Assembly: GCA_020024645.1 (NCBI GenBank)
Contig: JAHHTN010000001.1
Span: 1 to 64,000 of the forward strand
Length of the DNA stretch: 64,000 nt
Origin: Faecalimonas sp.
GTDB lineage: Bacteria > Bacillota > Clostridia > Lachnospirales > Lachnospiraceae
Direction of reading: 5' to 3'
Made by a program: the position numbers and the translations under genes. Each line of letters begins with the position of its first letter. Position 1 is the first letter of the stretch. This document shows positions 17,455 through 27,324 of this stretch, one piece after another. The notes beneath the pieces are model-generated. The model had not been told where the DNA came from, ran no database searches, and worked only from the letters and a program-made list of their open reading frames with translations.

Positions 17455-19600
17455 TTGTATTCGTTCCTATTTCTTTTACTTTTACTTGTTCCGGTGTCAA
17501 TAATTTCCCATCCATGTAAGTATATTCTATAGATTCTCTAAAAATTCTTTCACTTGAACCAACTTGACAAACTTTTATTTTATCGCCATTTTTTAACTTC
17601 GTATCTTTTAAATCAATCCTTGTATTGTTCAAAAACGTAGCATCTTGTTTTTCCTTATTGACATACACTTTACTATTTTTCGTGAAGTTTGTTCCATACA
17701 AACTGTATGTACTCTCCAACTGTAAAACAATATCTGTCAATGTCACATCCAAAACCCCCATCTGCATATATCCAGCTTCCACAGGATTCTTATCTTTACC
17801 ACCATATACGTATTGATCACCATATAGCATATCGTATTGTAATAACTCTAAGTCTGCCAAATAATTTTTTGTCTTTCTTCTCTTCTGATGATAGTTAAAT
17901 ACTGTTCCAGAATGAATGTTTAATCGATCGAACACATCTGCCATAGACTGATATGCCGCTATATTTTCATCTTTTTTCGGAAGACCAATATTATCCCAAA
18001 TCACATAATTTGTATTATATAAATAACGTCCCTTTAAATCTTTCACTTTTAATCCCATTGTAGGTAAATGATCGCCATAAAGCACCAACACAGTTGGCTC
18101 TTTTCTTTCTTTTAACATCTGAATCAAATCACCCACAAACTGATCTGTTTCATATAACTGATTTACATAATACTCCCATGCATTTGTTCTACCTTCATCT
18201 TCAATTCCCGTCACACGAATACGTGGATTTTCAAGTAATTTTTCTTCTGGATAATCTCCATGACCTTGTACAGTAATACCAAAAACAAAATCCTGCTGCT
18301 CTGTAGAATCCATAGCGTTTTTAATATGTTGTGTCAATACACTATCTTTTGCCCAACCATTTTCTGTGTACTGCAAAATATTCATAAATTCTTTACTCGT
18401 ATAGCTGTCAAATCCAATATTATTGAACACATCTGCACGACTATAGAAATTACCACCATTGTTATGTAATGCATGCGTACCATATCCAAACTTTTTCAAT
18501 GCAGTAGCAGCACTTTCCGCTTCTGTTTTCTTTAAAACAGTCTTATATGGATATTCACCAGGTCCAAAATAACGCATACTCATTCCAGTAAGCACTTCAA
18601 ACTCTGTATTAGCTGTTCCTGCTCCAACCGATGGAACTTTAAAATATCCAGATGAATATTCTTCTGATAATTTTCTAAAGTTCGGGATTGGATCAGAAGA
18701 TGTTTTGAAAAACTCTACTTCATATGGATCAAAGAAAGATTCCAACTGGATAAATAAAATATTCGGCATTTCTTTTTTCTCGGTTTTCGCCTGCGTAATT
18801 TGTCCGTTATTTGAAATCTTATCCATTGTTTCTTTGCTATAACTATTCGGCTCTGCAATTCCTGTGTTAAATACACTAGCTGAAAAACAATATGGAAAAC
18901 CGTAGTCTTCATACGCAAAAGCAATATTTCCAAAATAGTTAGAAACAATACGATTATCAATTGCCAAATTTGTTAATAACCCTACTGTCCCAAAACTTAT
19001 GGCTATTACGATTAGGGCTGGTATACGGTGCATTTTCCCCGTATACTGTCCTCCCCTTTTCCACATAGAAATAAGCCATACTACAACTGTGACAATTCCT
19101 ACTGCCAACATTGCTCCTTCAAATCCAGTAAAATATTTATTAAATAGGGTAAGTCCGTCCCCCATTACTTTTAAATCTTGTGCATTAAATGGAGTTACTC
19201 GAATCAACAACATATAGCCATTTGTAATACCAAGCCCTAGCCAAAATACCGATAGCAAGATTCTTGTAAATACACGACGTTTTACAAGATAAACGAGCAA
19301 AAATGTAATGAATATCAAATAACTATTAAATAAAAATGTTCTCGGAGAATTCGTCATATACTCCCATGCCTTAAAAAGCGAGTGTCTTGAAATTGCCTCT
19401 ATTGTAAGGTTTAAAACGCACGCATACAGTACATGAAATACAAGAGAAAACTGATTCATCACCTTGTACACCGGTTTCATTTTCTGTGCGAACGCACTGT
19501 TTCTTCTCTTCTCAAGAATAGCTTGTCGCCGTTCTTTCCGGGCTTTCCAATATGCTTTTATGTCTTCTTTTTTTACTTTTTTAAACTGTATATGCTTCAT
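17447..19600 (-). CDS. LTA synthase-like membrane sulfatase-fold protein
   Basis: 717 residues. Five membrane helices lie within residues about 50-215, followed by an extracellular alkaline-phosphatase/sulfatase domain. Family residues include the metal-binding Glu of FIQLESF (about 287), the nucleophilic Thr in GAGTANTEF (about 329) and YGDHLPTMG near residue 525. The family transfers glycerol-phosphate from phosphatidylglycerol to build lipoteichoic acid or similar polymers. The C-terminal ~100 residues are an extra beta-rich part after the catalytic domain. It follows valS by 34 nt without a terminator. Confidence 0.9.
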   Translation of the reverse strand: MKHIQFKKVKKEDIKAYWKARKERRQAILEKRRNSAFAQKMKPVYKVMNQFSLVFHVLYACVLNLTIEAISRHSLFKAWEYMTNSPRTFLFNSYLIFITFLLVYLVKRRVFTRILLSVFWLGLGITNGYMLLIRVTPFNAQDLKVMGDGLTLFNKYFTGFEGAMLAVGIVTVVVWLISMWKRGGQYTGKMHRIPALIVIAISFGTVGLLTNLAIDNRIVSNYFGNIAFAYEDYGFPYCFSASVFNTGIAEPNSYSKETMDKISNNGQITQAKTEKKEMPNILFIQLESFFDPYEVEFFKTSSDPIPNFRKLSEEYSSGYFKVPSVGAGTANTEFEVLTGMSMRYFGPGEYPYKTVLKKTEAESAATALKKFGYGTHALHNNGGNFYSRADVFNNIGFDSYTSKEFMNILQYTENGWAKDSVLTQHIKNAMDSTEQQDFVFGITVQGHGDYPEEKLLENPRIRVTGIEDEGRTNAWEYYVNQLYETDQFVGDLIQMLKERKEPTVLVLYGDHLPTMGLKVKDLKGRYLYNTNYVIWDNIGLPKKDENIAAYQSMADVFDRLNIHSGTVFNYHQKRRKTKNYLADLELLQYDMLYGDQYVYGGKDKNPVEAGYMQMGVLDVTLTDIVLQLESTYSLYGTNFTKNSKVYVNKEKQDATFLNNTRIDLKDTKLKNGDKIKVCQVGSSERIFRESIEYTYMDGKLLTPEQVKVKEIGTNTNE

Positions 19601-19634
19601 TTATAAACCTCTCTTTAAATTTGCACGGACAGTC

Positions 19635-22283
19635 TTATTTCTGAAGTCCTGCCAATCTTTCTTTTACCTGTTCCATCATCTGTGTATATTTCTCTAATTT
19701 TGCTTTTTCTTCATTGATTTTTGCTTCAGGTGCTTTACTGATGAACTTTTCGTTACTTAACATACCATTTACACGAGCAAGTTCTTTCTCTAAACGTTTT
19801 TCTTCTTTTGTCAAACGTTCAATTTCCTGTTCAAAATCTACAAGCTCTGCAAGAGGTAAATATACAACCGCATCTATTACCACTACCGAAACTGCATCTT
19901 CTGCAATACCTTCTTTTGTATTCTGAATAACAATTTCACTTGCATTCATCAATGAAGCACAAGAAACTTTAATTTCTTCAAAACCTTCACATAATTCTTC
20001 GTTGTCACAAACAACAAATGCTTTTGCTTTTCTACTTGGAGCAACATTCATCTCTGCACGTACGTTACGAACACCACGAATAACTTCTTTCATATGTTCC
20101 AAAACGTTTTCTTCTTTTACGTAGTTCCATTCCTCTTTGTATACTGGCCATGAAGACATCATAAGCGATTCTTCCTCAGGTACTAAAGCACTGTAAATTT
20201 CTTCAGAAACAAATGGCATATAAGGGTGTAACATTTTTAAACCGTTTGCCAAAACAGTTTTTAACGTCCATAATGCAGCATTTGCTGAAACCGCATCCTC
20301 ATCAGCATGATAAATACGATATTTTGCCAACTCAATATACCAATCACAGAACTCATCCCAAATGAAATCATATACTTTCTGTAAAGCGATACCAAGTTCA
20401 AATTTATCCATATTTTCTGTTACATCTTTTGCAAGTGTATTTACTTTAGATAAAATCCATTTATCAGTTGCTGTTAAATCATTTTCGGATGGAGTTGTGA
20501 TTTCTTTATCTTCCATATTCATCATGATGAAACGAGAAGCATTCCATACTTTGTTTGCAAAGTTTCTGTTTGCTTCAACCCTTTCATCATAGAAACGCAT
20601 ATCATTTCCAGGAGCATTTCCTGTTACCAATGTCATACGAAGTGCATCGGCTCCATACTGATCAATAATTTCTAACGGATCAATACCATTACCTAATGAT
20701 TTACTCATCTTACGACCTTGTGAATCACGTACAAGTCCATGAATAAATACTGTGTGGAATGGAGATTTTCCTGTATGAGCAAACGCAGAAAATACCATAC
20801 GAATTACCCAGAAGAAGATAATATCATATCCTGTTACAAGAACATCTGTTGGATAGAAATAATCTAACTCTTCTGTGTTTTCTGGCCAACCAAGTGTAGA
20901 GAATGGCCATAATGCAGAGCTAAACCATGTATCTAATGTGTCTTCATCTTGTGTAAAGTGTGTACATCCACAATGCGGGCATTTCTCTGGAACTTCTCTA
21001 GCTACTACAAATTCTCCACATTCATCACAGTAATATGCTGGAATTCTATGCCCCCACCAAATCTGTCTTGAAATACACCAATCACGAATATTCTCTAACC
21101 AGTGTAAATAAATTTTATTAAATCTTTCTGGTACAAATTTTAATTCTCCTGTTTTCAATGCATTGATTGCAGGTTTTGCCAACTCTTCCATCTTTACAAA
21201 CCACTGTTGTTTGATTAGTGGTTCTACTGTTGTGTGACAACGATCATGTGTACCTACATTATGTGTATGATCTTCAATTTTCACAAGATAACCTTCTGAC
21301 TCTAAATCTGCTACAATCGCTTTTCGTGCTTCATAGCGTTCCATACCTGCATATTTCCCACCATTTTCGTTAATTGTAGCATCATCATTCATAATATTGA
21401 TTTCAGGAAGGTTATGGCGTTTTCCTACTTCAAAGTCATTAGGGTCATGTGCTGGTGTGATTTTTACTGCACCTGTTCCAAATTCTTTATCTACATAATA
21501 GTCTGCTACAATCGGAATTTCTTTATTTACCAATGGAAGCATAACTTTCTTCCCTACAATGTCAGTGTATCTCTCATCATCTGGATGTACTGCAATTGCA
21601 GTATCTCCAAGCATTGTCTCTGGACGTGTTGTTGCAATTTCTAGGAAACGGTCTGTTCCTACAATTGGATATTTAATATGCCAGAAATGGCCTCCTTGTT
21701 CTTCGTGTTCTACTTCTGCATCAGAAAGAGAAGTTTTACATACTGGACACCAATTGATAATTCTTGAACCTTTGTAAATATATCCTTCTTCATATAATTT
21801 GATAAATACTTCTTCTACAGCTTTTGAACATCCTTCATCCATTGTGAAACGTTCTCTATCCCAATCACAAGATGTTCCTAATTTCTTCAACTGAGAAGTG
21901 ATTGTTCCACCATATTCTTCTTTCCATTCCCAAGTTCTTTTTAAAAATCCTTCTCGACCAAGTTCTTTTTTATCAATGCCTTCTTCTTTCAATTGGTTTG
22001 TTACTTTCACTTCAGTAGAAATTGCCGCATGGTCTGTTCCTGGAATCCAAAGGGCATTATATCCTTGCATTCTTTTATAACGAATAAGGATATCTTGTAA
22101 TGTATTATCCAATGCATGCCCCATATGTAATTTTCCTGTAATATTTGGTGGTGGCATAACAATTGTAAATGGCTTTTTACTTCTGTCTACCTCTGCATGA
22201 AAATACTTATTCTCACACCATTTTTCGTATAATTTTGCTTCAATCTCTTTTGGATTGTATGTTTTTTCTAATTTTTTGCTCAT
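19635..22283 (-). CDS. valS: Valyl-tRNA synthetase
   Basis: 882-residue class I synthetase charging tRNA-Val. The HIGH-type motif is PPPNITGKLHMGHAL (about residues 40-54) and the KMSKS motif is GRKMSKSLGNG (about 525). A CP1 editing domain contains ATTRPETMLGDTA, there is a zinc-site-like pair CDEC / CPHCGC, and the C-terminal coiled coil (about 815-880) is typical of ValRS. AGGAGG precedes ATG 22283. Expression is controlled by the T-box leader just upstream. Confidence 0.98.
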   Translation of the reverse strand: MSKKLEKTYNPKEIEAKLYEKWCENKYFHAEVDRSKKPFTIVMPPPNITGKLHMGHALDNTLQDILIRYKRMQGYNALWIPGTDHAAISTEVKVTNQLKEEGIDKKELGREGFLKRTWEWKEEYGGTITSQLKKLGTSCDWDRERFTMDEGCSKAVEEVFIKLYEEGYIYKGSRIINWCPVCKTSLSDAEVEHEEQGGHFWHIKYPIVGTDRFLEIATTRPETMLGDTAIAVHPDDERYTDIVGKKVMLPLVNKEIPIVADYYVDKEFGTGAVKITPAHDPNDFEVGKRHNLPEINIMNDDATINENGGKYAGMERYEARKAIVADLESEGYLVKIEDHTHNVGTHDRCHTTVEPLIKQQWFVKMEELAKPAINALKTGELKFVPERFNKIYLHWLENIRDWCISRQIWWGHRIPAYYCDECGEFVVAREVPEKCPHCGCTHFTQDEDTLDTWFSSALWPFSTLGWPENTEELDYFYPTDVLVTGYDIIFFWVIRMVFSAFAHTGKSPFHTVFIHGLVRDSQGRKMSKSLGNGIDPLEIIDQYGADALRMTLVTGNAPGNDMRFYDERVEANRNFANKVWNASRFIMMNMEDKEITTPSENDLTATDKWILSKVNTLAKDVTENMDKFELGIALQKVYDFIWDEFCDWYIELAKYRIYHADEDAVSANAALWTLKTVLANGLKMLHPYMPFVSEEIYSALVPEEESLMMSSWPVYKEEWNYVKEENVLEHMKEVIRGVRNVRAEMNVAPSRKAKAFVVCDNEELCEGFEEIKVSCASLMNASEIVIQNTKEGIAEDAVSVVVIDAVVYLPLAELVDFEQEIERLTKEEKRLEKELARVNGMLSNEKFISKAPEAKINEEKAKLEKYTQMMEQVKERLAGLQK

Positions 22284-22370
22284 TTTTTCCTCCTATTTTC
22301 CCTCATTTATATATTTCTTTGTTCTTTTTAATACCTTTTCATTTGAATACTTCGGATTTTCCCAGTATTA

Positions 22371-22620
22371 AAAAAGCCCTTTACATAAAATGTAAAGGGC
22401 GAATGTTCGCGGTACCACCTTTGTTATATGTTCAATACATATATCTCTAGAGTTCTTAACGGGAACTACTCGTGATACCCTACTGCCCTGTTCAGATACC
22501 CAGCTCCAAAGCTACCTTCTATACCTTCTTCTTGCAACTGCCTCTCAGCCTATGAGCAGTTTTCTCTTTCAAGGAACAATATATACTCTTCTTTCTCATC
22601 GCCTTTAAATCCTATTACTG
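22371..22620 (-). promoter_or_regulatory. T-box riboswitch leader of valS
   Basis: The minus strand carries the T-box signature AGGTGGTACCGCG (22408..22420), followed by an intrinsic terminator (22376..22386 paired with 22390..22400, then TTTTT). AAAGG at 22418..22422 can pair with CCTTT at 22394..22398, giving the alternative antiterminator. The stem I region with GAUGAGAAAGAAGAGUA is upstream. A GUA at 22497..22499 is a candidate valine specifier but its loop was not proven. Uncharged tRNA-Val would allow read-through. Confidence 0.93.
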
Positions 22621-22626
22621 TTGTTT

Positions 22627-22656
22627 ATCATATCTCCCAAAACCCCTATTTGTCAA
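22627..22656 (-). promoter_or_regulatory. Promoter of the valS T-box transcript
   Basis: TTGACA (22651..22656), 18-nt spacing and TATGAT (22627..22632) on the minus strand, about 10 nt before the T-box leader. The 406 bases between valS and the ABC gene hold only this promoter and the leader. Confidence 0.75.
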
Positions 22657-22689
22657 GAACTTCATAAATTCTTTAGAAACTTCTCTTTT

Positions 22690-24534
22690 CTATGCACTTG
22701 TTTGTTCAAATTGTGAATTATACAATTCTGCATAGAAACCGTTTTTTGCTAATAATTCCTCATGATTTCCCTGTTCGATAATATCTCCGTCCTTCATCAC
22801 TAAAATCAAATCGGCATCACGTATTGTGGACAGACGATGGGCAATAATAAAACTTGTACGTCCTTTCATCAAGTTGTCCATCGCTTTTTGAATACGAATT
22901 TCTGTTCTTGTATCTACAGAACTTGTGGCTTCATCTAAAATAAGAATTTTAGGATCGGCTAATATCGCTCTTGCAATTGTAAGTAACTGTTTCTGTCCTT
23001 GCGAAACATTACTTGCCTCCTCATTTAATTCCATCTCATATCCATTTGGAAGTGTTTGTATAAATCGATGTGCATGCGCTGCTTTTGCCGCTTCAATAAC
23101 TTCTTCGTCTGATGCATCCAATTTTCCATATCGAATATTTTCTTTTATACTTCCATGGAACAGCCATGTATCTTGCAGTACCATGCCAAACACCTGGCGT
23201 AACTCACTTCTGTTAAAATCTTTTAAATTGTGCCCGTCAATTAAAATTTCACCTGCATTAACATCATAAAACCTCATTAACAATTTAATCATTGTTGTTT
23301 TCCCTGCTCCAGTTGGCCCTACAATAGCAATTTTCTGTCCTTGTTTTACTTTTGCAGAAAAGTCATTAATAATAATTTTCTCTTTATTATATCCAAAATG
23401 AACATTTTTAAATTCCACATTTCCTTCCAACCCCTCCACAGAAACTGGGTTTTCAACAAACTGATCCTCTTCCTCTTCTTCTAAAAATTCAAATACTCTT
23501 TCGGAAGCCGCTGCCGTAGACTGAAGCAAATTTGCTACCTGAGCTACTTGTGTAATCGGCTGCGTAAAGTTTCTTACATATTGAATAAATGACTGAATAT
23601 CACCAACTGCAATTTTATTCTTAATCGTAAGATAGCCTCCTAAAATAGCCACTGCCACATATCCTAAGTTTCCTACAAACTGCATAATCGGCATCATAAT
23701 TCCCGAGAAAAATTGAGATTTCCATGCAGACTGATACAAAATTTGATTTGTTGTGTCAAACTCACGGATAACTTCTTCTTCCTTATTAAATGCTTTCACA
23801 ATATTTTGTCCACTATATACCTCTTCTACCTGTCCATTTACATGCCCTAAATATTCCTGTTGTTTTCTAAAGTGTTTCTGTGAACGCTTTACAATAAAGG
23901 AAATCAACATCATAGATACAGGCAAAATCAAAAGTGCTACCAACGTCATAATCGGACTAATGCGAAGCATCATAATCAAAACACCGACAATTGTTGTAAA
24001 CGAAGTAATCACTTGTGTTGCACTTTGATTCAAACTTTGACTTAATGTATCCACATCATTCGTTACTCTTGATAAAACCTCGCCGTGTGTCTTTGTATCA
24101 AAATAGTTCATTGGCATACGATTTATTTTTTCTGATATTTCTTTTCTCAATCGATAAGTCAATTTTTGGGAAACACCTGTCATAATAAAACCTTGTATAT
24201 ATGCAAACAATGCACTAACCATATATAAAGTAAGTACTGTAAAGAGAATATGAGAAATCTTTTCAAAATTAATTCCTTTCCCTCCGGATACTTTTCCAAC
24301 AAGCCCTTTGAAAATCTCTGTTGTTGCATCGCCTAAAATTTTAGGTCCTACAATAGTAAATACTGTACTTCCAACAGCAAAAAGAATAACAAATAAAATA
24401 GCAAATTTATAGTTTCCAAGATATATCATTAATTTTTTAATTGTTCCTCTGAAATCTTTTGCTTTTTCTCCAGCTCTCATTCCACCGTGTCCATGTCTCA
24501 TAGGATCTCTGTGTTTTGACTGATGATTACTCAT
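22690..24534 (-). CDS. ABC exporter half-transporter with complete ATPase site
   Basis: 614 residues: six membrane helices (about 40-330) and an ATPase domain with Walker A GPTGAGKTT, signature VSQGQKQLL, Walker B LILDEATSS (catalytic Glu present) and IAHRLST. It overlaps the upstream ABC gene by 8 nt, so the two form a heterodimer of the TM287/288-LmrCD kind. The substrate, probably an amphipathic drug or lipid-like compound, is unknown. AAAGGAGG precedes ATG 24534. Confidence 0.92.
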   Translation of the reverse strand: MSNHQSKHRDPMRHGHGGMRAGEKAKDFRGTIKKLMIYLGNYKFAILFVILFAVGSTVFTIVGPKILGDATTEIFKGLVGKVSGGKGINFEKISHILFTVLTLYMVSALFAYIQGFIMTGVSQKLTYRLRKEISEKINRMPMNYFDTKTHGEVLSRVTNDVDTLSQSLNQSATQVITSFTTIVGVLIMMLRISPIMTLVALLILPVSMMLISFIVKRSQKHFRKQQEYLGHVNGQVEEVYSGQNIVKAFNKEEEVIREFDTTNQILYQSAWKSQFFSGIMMPIMQFVGNLGYVAVAILGGYLTIKNKIAVGDIQSFIQYVRNFTQPITQVAQVANLLQSTAAASERVFEFLEEEEEDQFVENPVSVEGLEGNVEFKNVHFGYNKEKIIINDFSAKVKQGQKIAIVGPTGAGKTTMIKLLMRFYDVNAGEILIDGHNLKDFNRSELRQVFGMVLQDTWLFHGSIKENIRYGKLDASDEEVIEAAKAAHAHRFIQTLPNGYEMELNEEASNVSQGQKQLLTIARAILADPKILILDEATSSVDTRTEIRIQKAMDNLMKGRTSFIIAHRLSTIRDADLILVMKDGDIIEQGNHEELLAKNGFYAELYNSQFEQTSA

Positions 24535-26668
24535 GTATACTTTCCTCCTTTCCTTCTATATCTTTTTTCAACTCTTTTTCTGACAATTGTGACATTGCAA
24601 TTTGTTTATAAACTTCACAATTTTTCAACAACTCTTTATGTGTTCCTTTTCCAACAATTCTGCCTTCATCTAAAACAATAATCTGTTCTGCGTGCAAAAT
24701 AGTACTAATACGTTGTGCCACAATAAGAACAACACTATCTGCAGTATGCTCTTGAAGCGCTTTACGAAGCGTTACATCTGTCTTGTAGTCTAAAGCCGAA
24801 AAACTATCATCAAAAATATAAATATCCGGATTCTTCGCAACTGCTCTTGCAATAGCTAAACGTTGTTTCTGTCCTCCTGAAACGTTTGCTCCACCTTGTG
24901 AAATAATACTGTCAAACTGTCTCGGTTTTTCTTCAATAAATTCTTCTGCTTGGGCAATTTTTGCCGCCTCTTCCATCTCTTCTTTTGTTCCATTTGCATT
25001 TCCGTACATAATATTTGAAGCAATTGTTCCTGAAAAAAGTATTCCCTTCTGTGAAACATATCCAAGTTTTTCTCTCAAATCATGTTGTGATACTTCTTTA
25101 ATATCTACTCCATTTATGCAAATCGAACCATCTGTCACATCATAAAATCTCGGAATCAAATTTACCAATGTAGATTTTCCACTTCCTGTACTTCCGATAA
25201 ATGCTGTTGTCTTTCCCGCTTCTGCAACAAAGGAAATATCATGTAGCACGTCTTCTTCTGCATTTGGATAATGGAAAGAAACATGATCAAATACAACGCT
25301 ACCTTCTTTTTTCTCTTCTATCTGTTTTGGTTGTTTTGCATCTTGAATCATTGTTTCACTTGTCAAAATTTCATTTACACGAGTTGCTGATACAGATGCT
25401 CTAGGTAACATAATAGAAATCATACAAATCATTAAGAATGCCATAATAATTTGCATTGTATATTGGATAAATGCCATCATATCTCCAACTTGCATCTGTC
25501 CATCGTTGATTCCATTTGCTCCTACCCAAACGATAAGAACTGAAACCCCATTCATAATAAGCATCATTGTAGGCATCATAAATGTCATTGCCCTATTAAC
25601 AAAAAGATTAGTTCGCGTCAATTCTCTGTTCGCCTTGTCAAAACGCTTTTCTTCATGTCTTTCTGTACTGAACGCACGAATAACAGGAAGCCCTGTAAGA
25701 ATTTCTCTGGTAACTAAGTTTAATTTATCCACTAAATTCTGAAGCATCGTAAATTTAGGCATTGCAATAATAAAAAGTGTAAACACTAATATGGAAATCA
25801 TTATAACTGCCAAAGCGATAATCCAAGACATTGATACATTTGTACGCAATACTTTTACAACTCCACCTATACCAATAATTGGCGCATATAAAACCATTCG
25901 TAAAAGCATTACAATCACCATTTGAATCTGCTGAATATCATTTGTACTTCTTGTAATAAGTGAAGCTGTTGAAAACTTATCAAATTCTGCACTAGAAAAT
26001 CCAACAACTTTTTTGAAAATTCCACTTCTCAAATCTCTACCTGTTGTCGCCGCCACTCTGGATGCCAAAAGTCCGACCATCACACTGACAAGCATTCCTA
26101 AAAATGCAAGTGCAAGCATTTTTCCTCCTGTTGTTAGAATATAAGTAGATTGAATTTTATCGGTATCCATTCCTACTTTTTCATAAGCATTTTTGATATA
26201 AATTGTAGACGCTTGTTCAAGCATAGCCTCTGGCATTTCTTTCATTTTGTCAAGCATCTTTATACGCTGTTCCTCAGGAAGCATTTTCACTTCTTTGAGT
26301 CCCATGCTTTTCCCTTTCACATTTGCTTCTAATTCGCTAACCATTAGCATTGGCCTATTTAATATTTTTTCCAATTTTTCCGTATGCTCTATATCTTTTA
26401 GAACATAATTTTCTTTCTCTGCCTTATATGCTTTCTGAACTGTTTCTATATCTTCCTTTTTCATAAAAAGAAATAAATTGTTCAAATCTGTTTTTGTAAT
26501 TTTTTCCGGAATGTGCTCATCAATTCCGCCTTGTTGAATTCCCACATTAACAATGTCTGAAGTATATCCCGGCAAAGATAAGTCACAGTATGCTTGCAAT
26601 ACAAGCACAGCGATAATCACCATCACAGACACTATATGTGGTTTTAAAAATTTCAATATATTTTTCAT
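24527..26668 (-). CDS. ABC exporter half-transporter with degenerate ATPase site
   Basis: 713 residues. A first helix (about 12-30) is followed by an unusually long extracytoplasmic loop of about 140 mainly helical, charged residues (about 40-185) before the remaining helices. The ATPase domain has Walker A GSTGSGKST and signature VSGGQKQRL. Walker B reads IYIFDDSFSALD, so Asp replaces the catalytic Glu, as in the degenerate partner of heterodimeric exporters. Second gene of the marR-ABC-ABC operon. Confidence 0.92.
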   Translation of the reverse strand: MKNILKFLKPHIVSVMVIIAVLVLQAYCDLSLPGYTSDIVNVGIQQGGIDEHIPEKITKTDLNNLFLFMKKEDIETVQKAYKAEKENYVLKDIEHTEKLEKILNRPMLMVSELEANVKGKSMGLKEVKMLPEEQRIKMLDKMKEMPEAMLEQASTIYIKNAYEKVGMDTDKIQSTYILTTGGKMLALAFLGMLVSVMVGLLASRVAATTGRDLRSGIFKKVVGFSSAEFDKFSTASLITRSTNDIQQIQMVIVMLLRMVLYAPIIGIGGVVKVLRTNVSMSWIIALAVIMISILVFTLFIIAMPKFTMLQNLVDKLNLVTREILTGLPVIRAFSTERHEEKRFDKANRELTRTNLFVNRAMTFMMPTMMLIMNGVSVLIVWVGANGINDGQMQVGDMMAFIQYTMQIIMAFLMICMISIMLPRASVSATRVNEILTSETMIQDAKQPKQIEEKKEGSVVFDHVSFHYPNAEEDVLHDISFVAEAGKTTAFIGSTGSGKSTLVNLIPRFYDVTDGSICINGVDIKEVSQHDLREKLGYVSQKGILFSGTIASNIMYGNANGTKEEMEEAAKIAQAEEFIEEKPRQFDSIISQGGANVSGGQKQRLAIARAVAKNPDIYIFDDSFSALDYKTDVTLRKALQEHTADSVVLIVAQRISTILHAEQIIVLDEGRIVGKGTHKELLKNCEVYKQIAMSQLSEKELKKDIEGKEESIHE

Positions 26669-26681
26669 GCTAATCTCCCAT

Positions 26682-27104
26682 CTATTTTTTGTCGGATAAA
26701 TTATCTCTCATCTGAAGTAAAAGTCTACGAAGAAGCATAATCTCTTCTTCACTCATATTCGCAAAAGCCTCTTTTTCAAGCATTTTTAAAACTGACTCCA
26801 TATGATGCGCTATTTCTTCTCCTTTTTCTGTAATAAAAATATGAGTAATTCTTTGATCTTTTTCATCTTGTTTCTTGATAATATAACTTTCTCCTTCTAA
26901 TTTCTTTATCATTACAGTCATGGACGGAGGTGTAATTCCAAGTTTCTTTGCAATTTCTTTCTGAGACATTCCATTATTTTTTCGCAAAGCCCATAACATT
27001 CCTCCCGCTCCAGGATGCACTTTTAAATCACGAAATAATTTCACACTTCTCTGAATATACAGATGCATCACTTGATTCATTAATAACTGTGTACACTGTT
27101 CCAT
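26682..27104 (-). CDS. MarR-family transcriptional regulator
   Basis: 140 residues with a winged helix: recognition region SQKEIAKKLGITPPSMTVMIKKLEGE (about residues 46-71) and wing DEKDQRITHIFIT. AAGGAGGAG lies directly upstream of ATG 27104; the longer frame would begin in the operator region. It is the first gene before the two ABC half-transporters, and inverted repeats sit over its promoter. Autorepression relieved by an exported compound is the likely scheme. Confidence 0.92.
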   Translation of the reverse strand: MEQCTQLLMNQVMHLYIQRSVKLFRDLKVHPGAGGMLWALRKNNGMSQKEIAKKLGITPPSMTVMIKKLEGESYIIKKQDEKDQRITHIFITEKGEEIAHHMESVLKMLEKEAFANMSEEEIMLLRRLLLQMRDNLSDKK

Positions 27105-27122
27105 ATTTCTCCTCCTTTTTAA

Positions 27123-27237
27123 ATTAGTTAGATAACTAATTATTATATTAGTAGTATTTCCTAATATAGTCAATCATTTTATTTTTTCTTTATATTTTTT
27201 TATAAATTTTCACAAATATTTAATTAGGCATCTAATT
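27123..27237. promoter_or_regulatory. Three TTAG...CTAA dyads, candidate MarR operators
   Basis: An 18-nt perfect dyad lies at 27123..27140 (ATTAGTTA-GA-TAACTAAT). TATTAG-N9-CTAATA at 27146..27166 fills the promoter spacer. A third site, AATTAG-GCAT-CTAATT, is at 27222..27237. The first and third share TTAG-N4-CTAA. Placement over and around the marR promoter suggests autoregulation; it could also affect the divergent lipid kinase gene. Confidence 0.65.
27145..27173 (-). promoter_or_regulatory. Promoter of the marR-ABC operon
   Basis: Minus strand TTGACT (27168..27173), 17 nt and TAATAT (27145..27150). The inverted repeat 27146..27166 lies between and over the two boxes. Confidence 0.65.
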
Positions 27238-27265
27238 ATTTTTCTTCTCGCAATCTTTTCTTTTC

Positions 27266-27294
27266 TTGTTCACATTTACACTTTCTGCTATAAT
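27266..27294 (+). promoter_or_regulatory. Promoter of the lipid kinase operon
   Basis: TTGTTC (27266..27271), 17 nt and TATAAT (27289..27294) preceded by TGC (extended -10). Confidence 0.75.
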
Positions 27295-27324
27295 GTGGAT
27301 ACAAATAACAAGGAGATTTATACT

